Part shown: piece after piece, positions 6,741-13,787 of the stretch
Numbering within the stretch: the first letter of the stretch is position 1
How the letters are laid out: each line of letters begins with the position of its first letter
DNA from: an uncultured Clostridia bacterium
GTDB lineage: Bacteria; Bacillota; Clostridia; Christensenellales; Borkfalkiaceae
Direction: 5' to 3'
Assembly: GCA_934254755.1 (NCBI GenBank)
Contig: CAKQMM010000005.1
Location: forward strand, 1 to 17,810
Length of the DNA stretch: 17,810 bases
The notes under the pieces: generated by a model
Database searches by the model: none
What the model was told of the DNA's origin: nothing
Seen by the model: only the letters and a program-made list of their open reading frames with translations
Made by a program: the position numbers and the translations under genes

Positions 6741-7124
6741 ATGAATTTTTCCACCATTCATCATATTGCTATCATCGTATCCGATTATCAGGCGGCAAAG
6801 GATTTCTACGTCCACCGGCTGGGGTTCGAGGTGATCCGGGAGAATTACCGCGCTGAAAGGCGGGATTGGAAGCTGGATCTGCGCATAAACGCCGATACGG
6901 AGCTGGAAATTTTCACGGAGGAAAACCCGCCTAAGCGGGTCAGCCGCCCGGAAGCCTGCGGCCTGCGCCATCTGGCTTTCCATGTGGAAAACATCGAGGC
7001 CGAGGTTCAGGCACTGGCCGAGCGGGGCATTGAGTGCGAGCCCATTCGGACGGACGCTTATACCGGGAAGAAAATGACTTTCTTCTTCGACCCGGATGGC
7101 CTTCCGTTGGAGATGCATGAATAA
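6741..7124 (+). CDS. gloA2: VOC-family glyoxalase I-like metalloprotein (SMU1112c/YaeR type)
   Basis: A 127-residue single-domain vicinal oxygen chelate protein, very close in layout to E. coli YaeR: His-His-Ile-Ala-Ile-Ile at the start, Arg-Pro-Glu-Ala-Cys-Gly-Leu-Arg-His-Leu-Ala-Phe in the middle, and Phe-Asp-Pro-Asp-Gly-Leu-Pro-Leu-Glu at the end. The four expected metal ligands are present (His8, Glu56, His77, Glu124). Members are thought to handle small aldehydes or related metabolites, but the substrate of the YaeR branch is not settled. The start at 6741 follows GGAGG (6729-6733) at good spacing; an in-frame ATG at 6714 lacks one. It is monocistronic, ended by a hairpin at 7159-7189. 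Confidence 0.9.
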   Translation: MNFSTIHHIAIIVSDYQAAKDFYVHRLGFEVIRENYRAERRDWKLDLRINADTELEIFTEENPPKRVSRPEACGLRHLAFHVENIEAEVQALAERGIECEPIRTDAYTGKKMTFFFDPDGLPLEMHE

Positions 7125-7158
7125 GGAGAAACCGCCGAGACTCAAACAACGATAGGTC

Positions 7159-7189
7159 AAAGCCCGCTGCGATGGACGCTGCGGGCTTT
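7159..7189 (+). terminator. Hairpin after the glyoxalase-like gene
   Basis: AAAGCCCGC (7159-7167) pairs with GCGGGCTTT (7181-7189), with an inner GCG/CGC pair set and a T-T mismatch around the loop ATGGA. A real T run is missing because the stem itself ends in TTTC, so termination may be partial; it lies 34 bases after the stop. Confidence 0.6.
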
Positions 7190-7194
7190 CAAAA

Positions 7195-7380
7195 AGCGAA
7201 TTTTCGCTACAGTCTGTCGAAAAATTCCGAGTTGGCCGCCCGCGCCCGCAAACAGCGCTTCGCTGGTTTGCGGGAAAAGTGCTGCGGCATAAGGGTTAGG
7301 GGCTCTGCCCCTATAACCCCGGCAGGAGGCACTGCCTCCTGCACCTCCACTTTTTTGACACTCTGAAGCGAATTTTCGCT
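7195..7380. mobile_element. MITE-like noncoding element with 30-bp imperfect terminal inverted repeats
   Basis: The left end (7195-7224) begins AGCGAATTTTCGCT, then CAGTCTGTCGAAAAA. The right end (7351-7380), read in reverse complement, gives AGCGAAAATTCGCT, then CAGAGTGTCAAAAAA, so 24 of 30 positions match. Each tip is itself a palindrome (AGCGAA/TTCGCT). Inside are three hairpins: CCCGCAAAC (7245-7253) with GTTTGCGGG (7266-7274), GGGTTAGGGG (7293-7302) with CCCCTATAACCC (7308-7319), and GCAGGAGGC (7322-7330) with GCCTCCTGC (7334-7342). No protein is credible within it. A clear target duplication is not seen. It lies between convergent genes, a tolerant site. It may be a mobilisable miniature element or a REP/ERIC-like repeat that folds in RNA. 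Confidence 0.6.
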
Positions 7381-7467
7381 ATTCCTTTTGTCATCTATAG
7401 ACTCCGGCCCTTTTGGGAAAAAACGTCAGCAGGGCTGTATTTCCTTCGCAGTACCCCGATCGCTGTA

Positions 7468-8274
7468 CTATTCGTTGTCCATGTCCGGGAAGGGATGGAT
7501 TTCCGCCACGCAGGCGGCGCACAGGGTTTCGATCACGTAGCAAAGGGCCAGCCGGTCCGGCATGGAGCCGCCGAAGAACTCGATGGTGCCGCAGAACAGC
7601 TTCTCCTGACAATATTGCTGGGCAGGCGTTTTGCCGCAGCAGGATAAGGAAACCAGCTCCACGCCCCGTCCCCGCAGCTGAGCGGCCATGCTTTCCAGCA
7701 CGTCCGCGTTATCCGGGGCAGTGTCTGTCGAGAGTAAAAAGGCCAAATCCTGCGCGTTCATTTCCCGGCGGCACAGCGCCTTGGGATAAGGCGGGGTCAG
7801 GCTGACGCCCTTTCCGATCGCCTGCAAAACCGTATCGCTCAGGTGGGCGGCCAAGGCATGGGCCCCGGCTGGAGCGAAAAAATAGATCTGCCGCGCCGCC
7901 AGCATCTTTTCCGAAACCGCCCGAAGGGTTTCCGCCTTCAGAATGCTTCGGGCGTTCTGAAGGCTCTGGCAGTGAAGACGGCACAGCTCGTCGGCGATGT
8001 TCCCCGCAGCAGCCTCGGTTTCATCCGCCGGAAGGGGCTCCCGTTCCAATGCCGCCGCCAGAGAAAGCCGCAGATCGTCGTAGCCGCCCAGGCCGATGGT
8101 TCGGCAAAAGCGGACGATGCTGCTTTCGCCCACAGAGCAGCGAAACGCCAGTTCCCGGATGCGCATGTTCACCACTTCGCCGCCGTGATCCAGAACGTAA
8201 TCGGCGATGCTTTTTTCCACGCGCGTAAACGAGGGATACTGCGTCCGGATGCTTGCCAGCACTTCTCTGCCCAT
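7468..8274 (-). CDS. MurR/RpiR-family transcriptional regulator
   Basis: A 268-residue cytoplasmic regulator. Residues 1-75 form the RpiR helix-turn-helix domain: Tyr-Pro-Ser-Phe-Thr-Arg-Val-Glu-Lys-Ser-Ile-Ala-Asp-Tyr-Val-Leu, then Val-Gly-Glu-Ser-Ser-Ile-Val-Arg-Phe-Cys-Arg, and Gly-Tyr-Asp-Asp-Leu-Arg. Residues of about 125-250 match a SIS sugar-phosphate sensing domain, although the phosphosugar loop is weak (Ala-Pro-Ala-Gly-Ala-His-Ala-Leu). The start at 8274 is preferred because AGGAG lies just upstream and the domain begins there; an in-frame ATG at 8316 would sit at the predicted transcription start. The gene stands alone and faces away from the AraC regulator gene's terminator, so its target may be itself or distant. 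Downstream on the same strand only a weak CAGC/GCTG hairpin followed by six T is seen (7418-7437). Confidence 0.9.
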   Translation of the reverse strand: MGREVLASIRTQYPSFTRVEKSIADYVLDHGGEVVNMRIRELAFRCSVGESSIVRFCRTIGLGGYDDLRLSLAAALEREPLPADETEAAAGNIADELCRLHCQSLQNARSILKAETLRAVSEKMLAARQIYFFAPAGAHALAAHLSDTVLQAIGKGVSLTPPYPKALCRREMNAQDLAFLLSTDTAPDNADVLESMAAQLRGRGVELVSLSCCGKTPAQQYCQEKLFCGTIEFFGGSMPDRLALCYVIETLCAACVAEIHPFPDMDNE

Positions 8275-8305
8275 GCCGCTCCTCTTCTTTCGTAAAATCA
8301 TTCCA

Positions 8306-8323
8306 TTGTGAAACAACGCTTTC
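8306..8323 (-). promoter_or_regulatory. Possible RpiR operator at the transcription start
   Basis: Two overlapping dyads lie just after the -10 box: TTGT-GAA-ACAA (8306-8316) and GAAA-N6-TTTC (8310-8323). GAAA/TTTC half-sites are common for RpiR-family operators, and the position would allow autorepression. A further dyad, AATGTGAC-TATTT-GTCATT (8361-8379), lies just upstream of the -35. The link to this regulator is inference. Confidence 0.35.
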
Positions 8324-8324
8324 G

Positions 8325-8353
8325 ATTATAAAGAAAGAAAACAGGAACGTCAA
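8325..8353 (-). promoter_or_regulatory. Near-consensus promoter of the RpiR-family gene
   Basis: On the - strand TTGACG (8353-8348), a 17-base spacer, and perfect TATAAT (8330-8325). The start of transcription would be near 8318, giving a leader of about 44 bases to the ATG at 8274. Confidence 0.85.
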
Positions 8354-8407
8354 GATGCAAAATGTGACTATTTGTCATTTTTTGATGAAAAGGACGGAAG
8401 AAAAAGA

Positions 8408-8453
8408 ACGGAACAAAAGAAGCCGGAAAACATTCGGCGGATGCTTTCCGGCT
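8408..8453 (-). terminator. Terminator of the membrane AraC regulator gene
   Basis: On the - strand AGCCGGAAA (8453-8445) pairs with TTTCCGGCT (8429-8421), with three further inner pairs CAT/ATG, followed by TCTTTTGTTCC. It lies 110 bases after the stop codon at 8564; the bases between (8454-8563) hold nothing I recognise. Confidence 0.7.
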
Positions 8454-8563
8454 GCGGAGGTGCTGAAACTAGGGGAGCGAGGGCACGAATCGTCAAATTT
8501 TCATTAGGGGAATAACGTACCCAAAAGAGCAGGGCAACGCCGCACAAATGAGGGCAGGATGGC

Positions 8564-10618
8564 CTAGCGTTCGTCGTTCCCGTTTTTCTTTGATTCCATT
8601 TCCGAAAGTTTTTCCCGGTATTTTCCGGCTGTCGTGCCGATAATCCGCTTAAAGGCACGATTAAACGAATCGATATTGATATAGCCGCAGAGCTCGGCCA
8701 CACGGCGGATGGTCAAATCGGGATTTTCTTTCAGCAGGCGGGTGGCAGCGTGAATCCGCACGGAATGCAGGTATTCCAGCGGGCCGATCTGCATGCCCTG
8801 CCGAAACGCCCGCGAGACTACGTCGGGATTTCGTCCCAGACGCTGAGCGATCGCCGACACATTGAGATCAGGGTCAAAGTAGCTGGATTGAACCAGTTGA
8901 ATGACCTGCTCAAGCAGGTGTCCTTCGCTTTTCGCCGATGAATCGGAGACTTTTTCCCGCTCGCGTTCCAACAGCAGATACAGCTGAGAGGCGTCGTTTT
9001 GCAATGCGCTGTCGTTTCCCGTCAGCACAGCCTGCTGCATGGCAGAAAGAATCGAAAGAATATGGCTTTCCATGGCCGGAATTTCCTGATACATCTGTAT
9101 GGGGGCGCTGCAGGGCAGCAGCCGCATCTGAGACAGCTGCTCCATCAGGGTGATGGAAGTCTGCGAAAAGGACTCTCCCACAGCGGCAACATCGGTCGCA
9201 CAGCAAACAAATTCTGCTGAATATTCCTCCTGAAGAAAGCTCAAAGCCCTTTGCAGATCGTTCCTGAACAGGGGAATCTGCGAATCGCCGCTATGCTGCA
9301 ATCCCATCAGGAAAAGCAGCTGCTGTCCCGTCTGCAGGGATACTACGCTGAAATTTGGCTCCAGCATTTTTCGAATCAATTCTTGCGCGATGGAGAAGAT
9401 GGTTTCGTCATCCTGAACGTCTCCGTAATCGACCAGCGTCATTTCAATATAGCACCAGTAGGGCATGGGAAAGGGCTGCCGGCATTGGGCAAAGCGTTTT
9501 GCAGCTGCTGTCTCCGCCTGAGAAGTACCAAGTTCCGTATAAAGTCGGGCGTCGTCCTGCCGCAGTCTGATTCGGTCCTCCCGCTGCTTGAGCTTTTGAC
9601 GGTCATCCAGCGCCTTTTGCAGCAGCGTATGAAGCTGGTCAAATTCGTGATTTTCCTCATCCGTATCAAATCCGCTGTCGTTAGCCATCCGCAGCACCTC
9701 GGCTACAGGGGTGTAATTTCGTTTCAGAGAAAGGATAATGACCATAAAGCTGAGAAACGTGCATACCGGGATCGCCGCAAGCAGGCCGGTGGTCTGCTTT
9801 AACAGCGCCGTGCGTATGGCCGTCCGGGATCTGACGCTGATAATACGGTAATCATACCCGTCCAGCCGCAGCGCCGTGACCAACCACTTGTTAGAAGCAA
9901 ATTCGCCTTCCTCCGCCAGAAACTGAACGGTGTCCAGCGGAAAATCCTCTCCGTTTTGGAATAAAATATCTCCCTGAAGCGTGGTAAAAGCAAAATACTC
10001 ATCCGTAGAGTTTTCGCCATACAGGTCGATTAGATAATCGGGACGCAAATTGAAAAGGACGCAGGAACCATTTCCCAATCCCGTAAAAAAATACAGCGTA
10101 TCATCCACGCGCTGCAGCCCGCCCCGACGGGTAAAGCTCAGCAGCTGCTTTAGTTCATCCAGACTTTTCCAAAGAGCTTCATGGTTTTCCGTCAGCGAAT
10201 ACAGCTGATCCAAAGGAAGGACGCGCTTGGAGGTAATCCCGTATCCGCTTTTTCCCATATAAAGCAGGATTTCCTCCACGCTCCGGGAGGTGTTGACCGC
10301 GCTGGAAAGCTGAGTGCGAAGGCGAACCATGGTCGTATGATCGGTGCTCTGCAGATCGGCGCGGCTGCGGGTGACGGCGTTGGTCTGGGAAACGGTGGTA
10401 TAGAACTGATTGGCCAATAAGGTCAGATCCGTCAATTCACTCTGCAGGGCGGTCTGATAGCGGTGCAGCTGCGCGTACTGCATTTGCTGCAGGTTTCCTT
10501 CCAGCACTGCGGAATGATTTTGAAACAGAACATAGCATAACAGCGCCAGCGGAAAGAGGACAAGCAAATAAGAAAGGATCAGGCTCTGCAGAAGCGGACG
10601 TTTTTTGGCTTTATGCAT
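8564..10618 (-). CDS. Membrane-anchored AraC-family regulator (YesS-like)
   Basis: A 684-residue protein with an unusual layout for a DNA-binding protein. A membrane segment at about 12-32 is followed by an extracellular domain of about 240 residues (33-275) and a second membrane segment at about 277-298. Then come a charged helical linker (about 315-350), a cytoplasmic region (about 355-560) and an AraC/XylS DNA-binding domain at about 571-670, with Ile-Ala-Gln-Arg-Leu-Gly and Ala-Glu-Leu-Cys-Gly-Tyr-Ile-Asn-Ile-Asp-Ser-Phe-Asn-Arg-Ala-Phe-Lys. This is the YesS plan of Gram-positives, in which an outside domain controls genes next to it without a kinase. The start has AGGAGG eight bases upstream. 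It is divergent from the binding-protein gene at 11078 and most likely activates that operon (inference). The outside domain looks Cache-like by length and layout, but I cannot confirm that. Confidence 0.87.
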   Translation of the reverse strand: MHKAKKRPLLQSLILSYLLVLFPLALLCYVLFQNHSAVLEGNLQQMQYAQLHRYQTALQSELTDLTLLANQFYTTVSQTNAVTRSRADLQSTDHTTMVRLRTQLSSAVNTSRSVEEILLYMGKSGYGITSKRVLPLDQLYSLTENHEALWKSLDELKQLLSFTRRGGLQRVDDTLYFFTGLGNGSCVLFNLRPDYLIDLYGENSTDEYFAFTTLQGDILFQNGEDFPLDTVQFLAEEGEFASNKWLVTALRLDGYDYRIISVRSRTAIRTALLKQTTGLLAAIPVCTFLSFMVIILSLKRNYTPVAEVLRMANDSGFDTDEENHEFDQLHTLLQKALDDRQKLKQREDRIRLRQDDARLYTELGTSQAETAAAKRFAQCRQPFPMPYWCYIEMTLVDYGDVQDDETIFSIAQELIRKMLEPNFSVVSLQTGQQLLFLMGLQHSGDSQIPLFRNDLQRALSFLQEEYSAEFVCCATDVAAVGESFSQTSITLMEQLSQMRLLPCSAPIQMYQEIPAMESHILSILSAMQQAVLTGNDSALQNDASQLYLLLEREREKVSDSSAKSEGHLLEQVIQLVQSSYFDPDLNVSAIAQRLGRNPDVVSRAFRQGMQIGPLEYLHSVRIHAATRLLKENPDLTIRRVAELCGYINIDSFNRAFKRIIGTTAGKYREKLSEMESKKNGNDER

Positions 10619-10798
10619 TTCAAAATCCTCCTAATGTCTGATAGAGGGATATTGGCTCAAATCGTCGAAGAAATGCTGCGCAAAGCGCGGGGGATGGCCG
10701 AGCCCCGCCGCATAGTGAAAGAGAGCGGAAAAGGGCGGCGGCTCCTTCGGCAGCTCTGTGCGAGGAGCGACAGTTTGAGCATATCTGCTGCTTTTTTT

Positions 10799-10828
10799 AT
10801 TGTAGCCGAAAGCCCAAAGTTTTTTCAA
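10799..10828 (-). promoter_or_regulatory. Promoter of the membrane AraC regulator gene
   Basis: On the - strand TTGAAA (10828-10823), an 18-base spacer, and TACAAT (10804-10799), each 5 of 6 to consensus. The start would be near 10792, giving a leader of about 174 bases that contains a GC-rich hairpin, GCGGGG (10687-10692) with CCCCGC (10703-10708). Confidence 0.65.
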
Positions 10829-11077
10829 GGCGATGGAGCGGCGTTTGGTGCAAAAAGAATACGTAAAATCCGATACGGGAATCGTCAAAAAACGATTCAC
10901 CCTATTTTTGCCCAATCTGGCGCGCTTTTAGCAATAAAACACATTTTGGCGGTACCGACGGATTTTGCTTATTGCTTTTTTGACCAAAAAGCCGTAAAAA
11001 TAGCACATGCAGTTTGTCCGGTCAAGGCGCCAAACCGGCAGACCAACGGAACCAATAAAATATGGAGGAAAACAGCC
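10829..11077 (+). promoter_or_regulatory. Divergent control region before the second binding-protein gene
   Basis: No gene is seen here. It must hold the + strand promoter and the AraC regulator site. The best promoter I can place is weak: TTGCTT (10972-10977), 17 bases, TAAAAA (10995-11000), as expected for an activated promoter. Dyads that could be operators are AATCGT-caaaaa-ACGATT (10880-10897), GCTTTTT-tgacc-AAAAAGC (10974-10992) and CCGGT...ACCGG (11018-11038). TTGACC at 10980 is mirrored by GGTCAA at 11020. The ribosome site GGAGG is at 11064-11068. Confidence 0.4.
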
Positions 11078-12676
11078 ATGAAAAAAAGTCTCGCTTTGAT
11101 TCTGTGCCTTATGCTCTGCCTGTGCAGCTGCGCGCTGGCGGAGCCCGAAGCCGTTACCCTTCCTCTGACGGAAGAAAAAGCCACGTTAACGGTTTATATG
11201 CAGGCCCCCTCCGGCAGCCTGAGCATGATGACCGACCTGAACGAGTCTCCTACCATCCAGAAGCTGGAAGAGCTGACCAACGTTCATATTGAATTCATCT
11301 GCCCGCCGGAAAACGACGACGGTTCCTTCTTCAATATGCTGGTCGCCTCCGGCGAATATCCGGATATTTTCATTGCGGCGGATGAGCTGGGTCGGGATTA
11401 TCCCGGTCAGACCGACGGCGCGATCGAGGATGGCATCGTCATCAACCCTAACGAGCTGGTCGAAAAGTACGCGCCCGATTATCTGGCGATGTACAACTCG
11501 CTTTCCGATAAGGATAAGCTGGTCCTGAAGACCGACAGCGGCGTGTACAAGCTGACCGGCCTGGGCAGCAACGTGGTCAACGGCATCCAGCACACCGGCC
11601 TGCAGATCCGCAAGGACTGGCTGGACGCGCTGGGTCTGGAGGTTCCCAAGACCTATGAGGACTTCGAAAAAGCCATGCTGGCCATCAAGGAAGCCTATGA
11701 TGTGACCGTTCCGCTGGCCTTCGCTCAGTTCGACGATTATTTCATCAACAACAGCAACGTGCTGGCCGCCGGCTACGGCGTCACCTGGGACGGCTTCATC
11801 CTGAACGATGAAGGCAAGGTCACTCACTCCTATCTGCAGGCCGGCTATCGTGATTTCCTGGAAATGATGACCCGCTGGATGAGCGAAGGCATCATCGACG
11901 TGGATAACATCAACCGCACGCATGACGACTGCAAGAAGATGTACTACACCGGCCGCACCGCCGTCATCGGCATCGGCAACTGGGAGACCCGTACCCTCAT
12001 TCAGACCGGCCCCACCGAGGATCCCAACTTCCACTCCGTTCCCATGAGCACCCTGCGCAAGGCGGGCGACGACAGCGTCCTGGGCACCGCTTCCTGCCTG
12101 AAGCGCGTCAGCACCGAAAGCCGCTTCTTTATCTCCACCGCCTGCAAGAACCCCGAGCTGGCCATGAAGTGGATCGACTGCCTCTTCAAGCCGGAGATCA
12201 ACCTGCTGACCACCTTTGGTATCGGCGATCTGGGCGACGGTCACACCACCTATGAAATCAACGAAAACGGCGATTACGTCCGTTCCGCGTGGATGACCTC
12301 TGAAGAAAACCCCGATTACCCCAACGGCACCAACCGTCACTACATCCAGAACCTGACCACCGAAGTGCCAGATTCCATGGAGCTGTCTCAGTACGACCTG
12401 CCGGAGCATCGGGAAAACTGGAAGGTCTGGAGCGAGGGCGTCAGCGATGAAAAGCTGGTTCCCGGCGGCGTGAGCCTGACCAGCGACGAAAGCCGCACCG
12501 TGTCCGAAGTCATGACCGAGATCAAGACCTACATGTCCGAGCTGGCGCTGAAGATCATCTGCGGCGAAGCCTCCCTGGAGGACTGGGACGCCGCCGTGGC
12601 CAACCTGGACGGCATGGGAATCCAGAAAGCCATCGACGCCGAGCAGGCGGCGCTGGATCGTTTCAACGCCCGTTAA
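11078..12676 (+). CDS. ABC transporter substrate-binding protein, LplA/YtcQ-like
   Basis: A 532-residue exported binding protein, the length usual for the LplA group. The signal peptide has Lys2-Lys3, a Leu/Cys-rich core and Leu-Cys-Ser-Cys-Ala-Leu-Ala-Glu. Cys18 fits a lipobox (Leu -3, Ser -1), while Ala-Leu-Ala offers an alternative cleavage. The mature part shows Met-Leu-Val-Ala-Ser-Gly-Glu-Tyr-Pro-Asp-Ile-Phe, then Gly-Leu-Gln-Ile-Arg-Lys-Asp-Trp-Leu-Asp, Leu-Gly-Leu-Glu-Val-Pro-Lys-Thr, and late Ala-Met-Lys-Trp-Ile-Asp, all typical of LplA-like proteins. ATG 11078 with GGAGG nine bases upstream is chosen; the frame continues upstream without a gene-like start. It is first in an operon with two matching permeases, GH31 and GH36, pointing to an alpha-linked (possibly galactose-containing) oligosaccharide ligand (inference). 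Confidence 0.93.
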   Translation: MKKSLALILCLMLCLCSCALAEPEAVTLPLTEEKATLTVYMQAPSGSLSMMTDLNESPTIQKLEELTNVHIEFICPPENDDGSFFNMLVASGEYPDIFIAADELGRDYPGQTDGAIEDGIVINPNELVEKYAPDYLAMYNSLSDKDKLVLKTDSGVYKLTGLGSNVVNGIQHTGLQIRKDWLDALGLEVPKTYEDFEKAMLAIKEAYDVTVPLAFAQFDDYFINNSNVLAAGYGVTWDGFILNDEGKVTHSYLQAGYRDFLEMMTRWMSEGIIDVDNINRTHDDCKKMYYTGRTAVIGIGNWETRTLIQTGPTEDPNFHSVPMSTLRKAGDDSVLGTASCLKRVSTESRFFISTACKNPELAMKWIDCLFKPEINLLTTFGIGDLGDGHTTYEINENGDYVRSAWMTSEENPDYPNGTNRHYIQNLTTEVPDSMELSQYDLPEHRENWKVWSEGVSDEKLVPGGVSLTSDESRTVSEVMTEIKTYMSELALKIICGEASLEDWDAAVANLDGMGIQKAIDAEQAALDRFNAR

Positions 12677-12691
12677 CCGTCAACCATTTTA

Positions 12692-12724
12692 CCGGGAAAG
12701 GGGCCGTCCGGCCTCTTTCCCCGG
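12692..12724 (+). other. GC-rich hairpin just after the binding-protein gene
   Basis: CCGGGAAAGGGG (12692-12703) pairs with CCTCTTTCCCCGG (12712-12724), with one bulged C and one G-U pair, capped by CCGTCCGG. There is no T run after it. It lies 15 bases after the stop and probably protects the 3' end of the binding-protein mRNA, working with the terminator that follows. Confidence 0.6.
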
Positions 12725-12734
12725 GAAGCCTCAT

Positions 12735-12786
12735 GGAAACGGCAGATGGCATATCCTGCCACAGAACCGTTTCCTTTTTTATTTTT
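12735..12786 (+). terminator. Intrinsic terminator/attenuator between binding protein and permease genes
   Basis: GGAAACGG (12735-12742) pairs with CCGTTTCC (12767-12774), with an alternative inner pair GGCAG (12741-12745) and CTGCC (12756-12760). It is followed by TTTTTTATTTTT, a strong T run. Because the permease genes have no evident promoter of their own in the next 47 bases, partial read-through is the likely way they are expressed at lower level. Confidence 0.78.
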
Positions 12787-12833
12787 CGGGCCGCTGCCGC
12801 ACAGCGGCGGTTTTCCGGTAAGGAGGAATCGCT

Positions 12834-13775
12834 TTGAACGCAGAATCCCTCACTGTAAGGCGTGCGCCGCTGCGCAGGCGTCTTTTGGACAATATTCGAA
12901 ACCATCCGCTGCTTTATCTGCTGGCCTTTCCGGTGGCGGCTTATTATATCATTTTCTGTTATCTGCCGATGTACGGCGTTGTGATCGCCTTTCAGGATTT
13001 CAAGCCCGCGCTTGGCATTGCCGGCAGCCGCTGGGTTGGTCTGAAGCACTTTGAAAAGCTCGTCAGCAGCCGCTATTTCGGCAGACTGCTGGGAAACACC
13101 TTAAGCATCAATCTGGGCATGCTGCTGGTGGGCTTTCCGCTGCCCATTCTGTTCGCCCTTCTGCTGAATGAAATCCCGAACCGGAGCTTTCAGCGGGTAA
13201 CGCAGACCATCACGTATATGCCTCATTTTATTTCCACCGTGGTGATTTGCGGTTTGATGGTGCAGTTCTGCTCCAGCAACGGGATCCTGACCAACGTGCT
13301 TTCCCATCTTGGCATGCAGAAAACCAACCTGTTTACGGTGCCCCGCTATTTCCAGCCGCTGTATATCGGCATGAATATCTGGCAGAATCTGGGTTGGGAT
13401 TCCATTATCTATTTCGCCGCTCTGGCCGGGGTGGACAGCGAACTGTACGAAGCCGCCCAGATCGACGGCGCGGGGCGCTGGCGGCGGATGCTTCACGTAA
13501 CGCTGCCCGGCATTATGCCCACCGTGGTGATCCTTCTAATCATGCGCATCGGAAGCCTGATGAATCTGGGCTGGGATCAGATCATCCTGCTGTATAACGA
13601 GCGGGTTTATGAAACGGCGGACGTGATCTCCACCTATGTATACCGCATGGGTCTGAGCAAATTTGAATACAGCTTCGGCTCGGCGGTAGGACTGCTGAAT
13701 TCGCTCATCAATATTATGCTGCTGGTAGGCGCCAACGCGCTTTCACGCAGGGTGAATGAAACCGCGCTGTGGTAA
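12834..13775 (+). CDS. ABC sugar transporter permease, LplB-like
   Basis: A 313-residue inner-membrane protein with about six hydrophobic segments; the first is at about 24-48 (Leu-Leu-Tyr-Leu-Leu-Ala-Phe-Pro). The cytoplasmic EAA loop that contacts the ATPase is at about 206-225 (Glu-Ala-Ala-Gln-Ile-Asp-Gly-Ala-Gly-Arg-Trp-Arg, ending Leu-Pro-Gly-Ile). It starts with TTG at 12834: AGGAGG (12821-12826) lies seven bases upstream, and no in-frame ATG occurs before the first membrane segment. It follows the terminator after the binding-protein gene and is 12 bases before its partner permease. The ATPase is missing from the window, as is usual for this group, which shares an MsmX-like ATPase. Confidence 0.93.
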   Translation: MNAESLTVRRAPLRRRLLDNIRNHPLLYLLAFPVAAYYIIFCYLPMYGVVIAFQDFKPALGIAGSRWVGLKHFEKLVSSRYFGRLLGNTLSINLGMLLVGFPLPILFALLLNEIPNRSFQRVTQTITYMPHFISTVVICGLMVQFCSSNGILTNVLSHLGMQKTNLFTVPRYFQPLYIGMNIWQNLGWDSIIYFAALAGVDSELYEAAQIDGAGRWRRMLHVTLPGIMPTVVILLIMRIGSLMNLGWDQIILLYNERVYETADVISTYVYRMGLSKFEYSFGSAVGLLNSLINIMLLVGANALSRRVNETALW

Positions 13776-13787
13776 GGAGGCCTTGCA

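Noticed and set aside
7191..7390. CRISPR array
   Set aside because: The repeats here are one inverted pair and three hairpins, not regularly spaced direct repeats, and no cas gene is nearby.
8275..8316. Longer start of the RpiR regulator at 8316
   Set aside because: It would coincide with the predicted transcription start near 8318, leaving no ribosome site; AGGAG precedes the ATG at 8274.
10613..11077. N-terminal extension of the LplA-like protein
   Set aside because: It would hide the signal peptide 155 residues inside the protein; ATG 11078 has a ribosome site and begins a proper signal.
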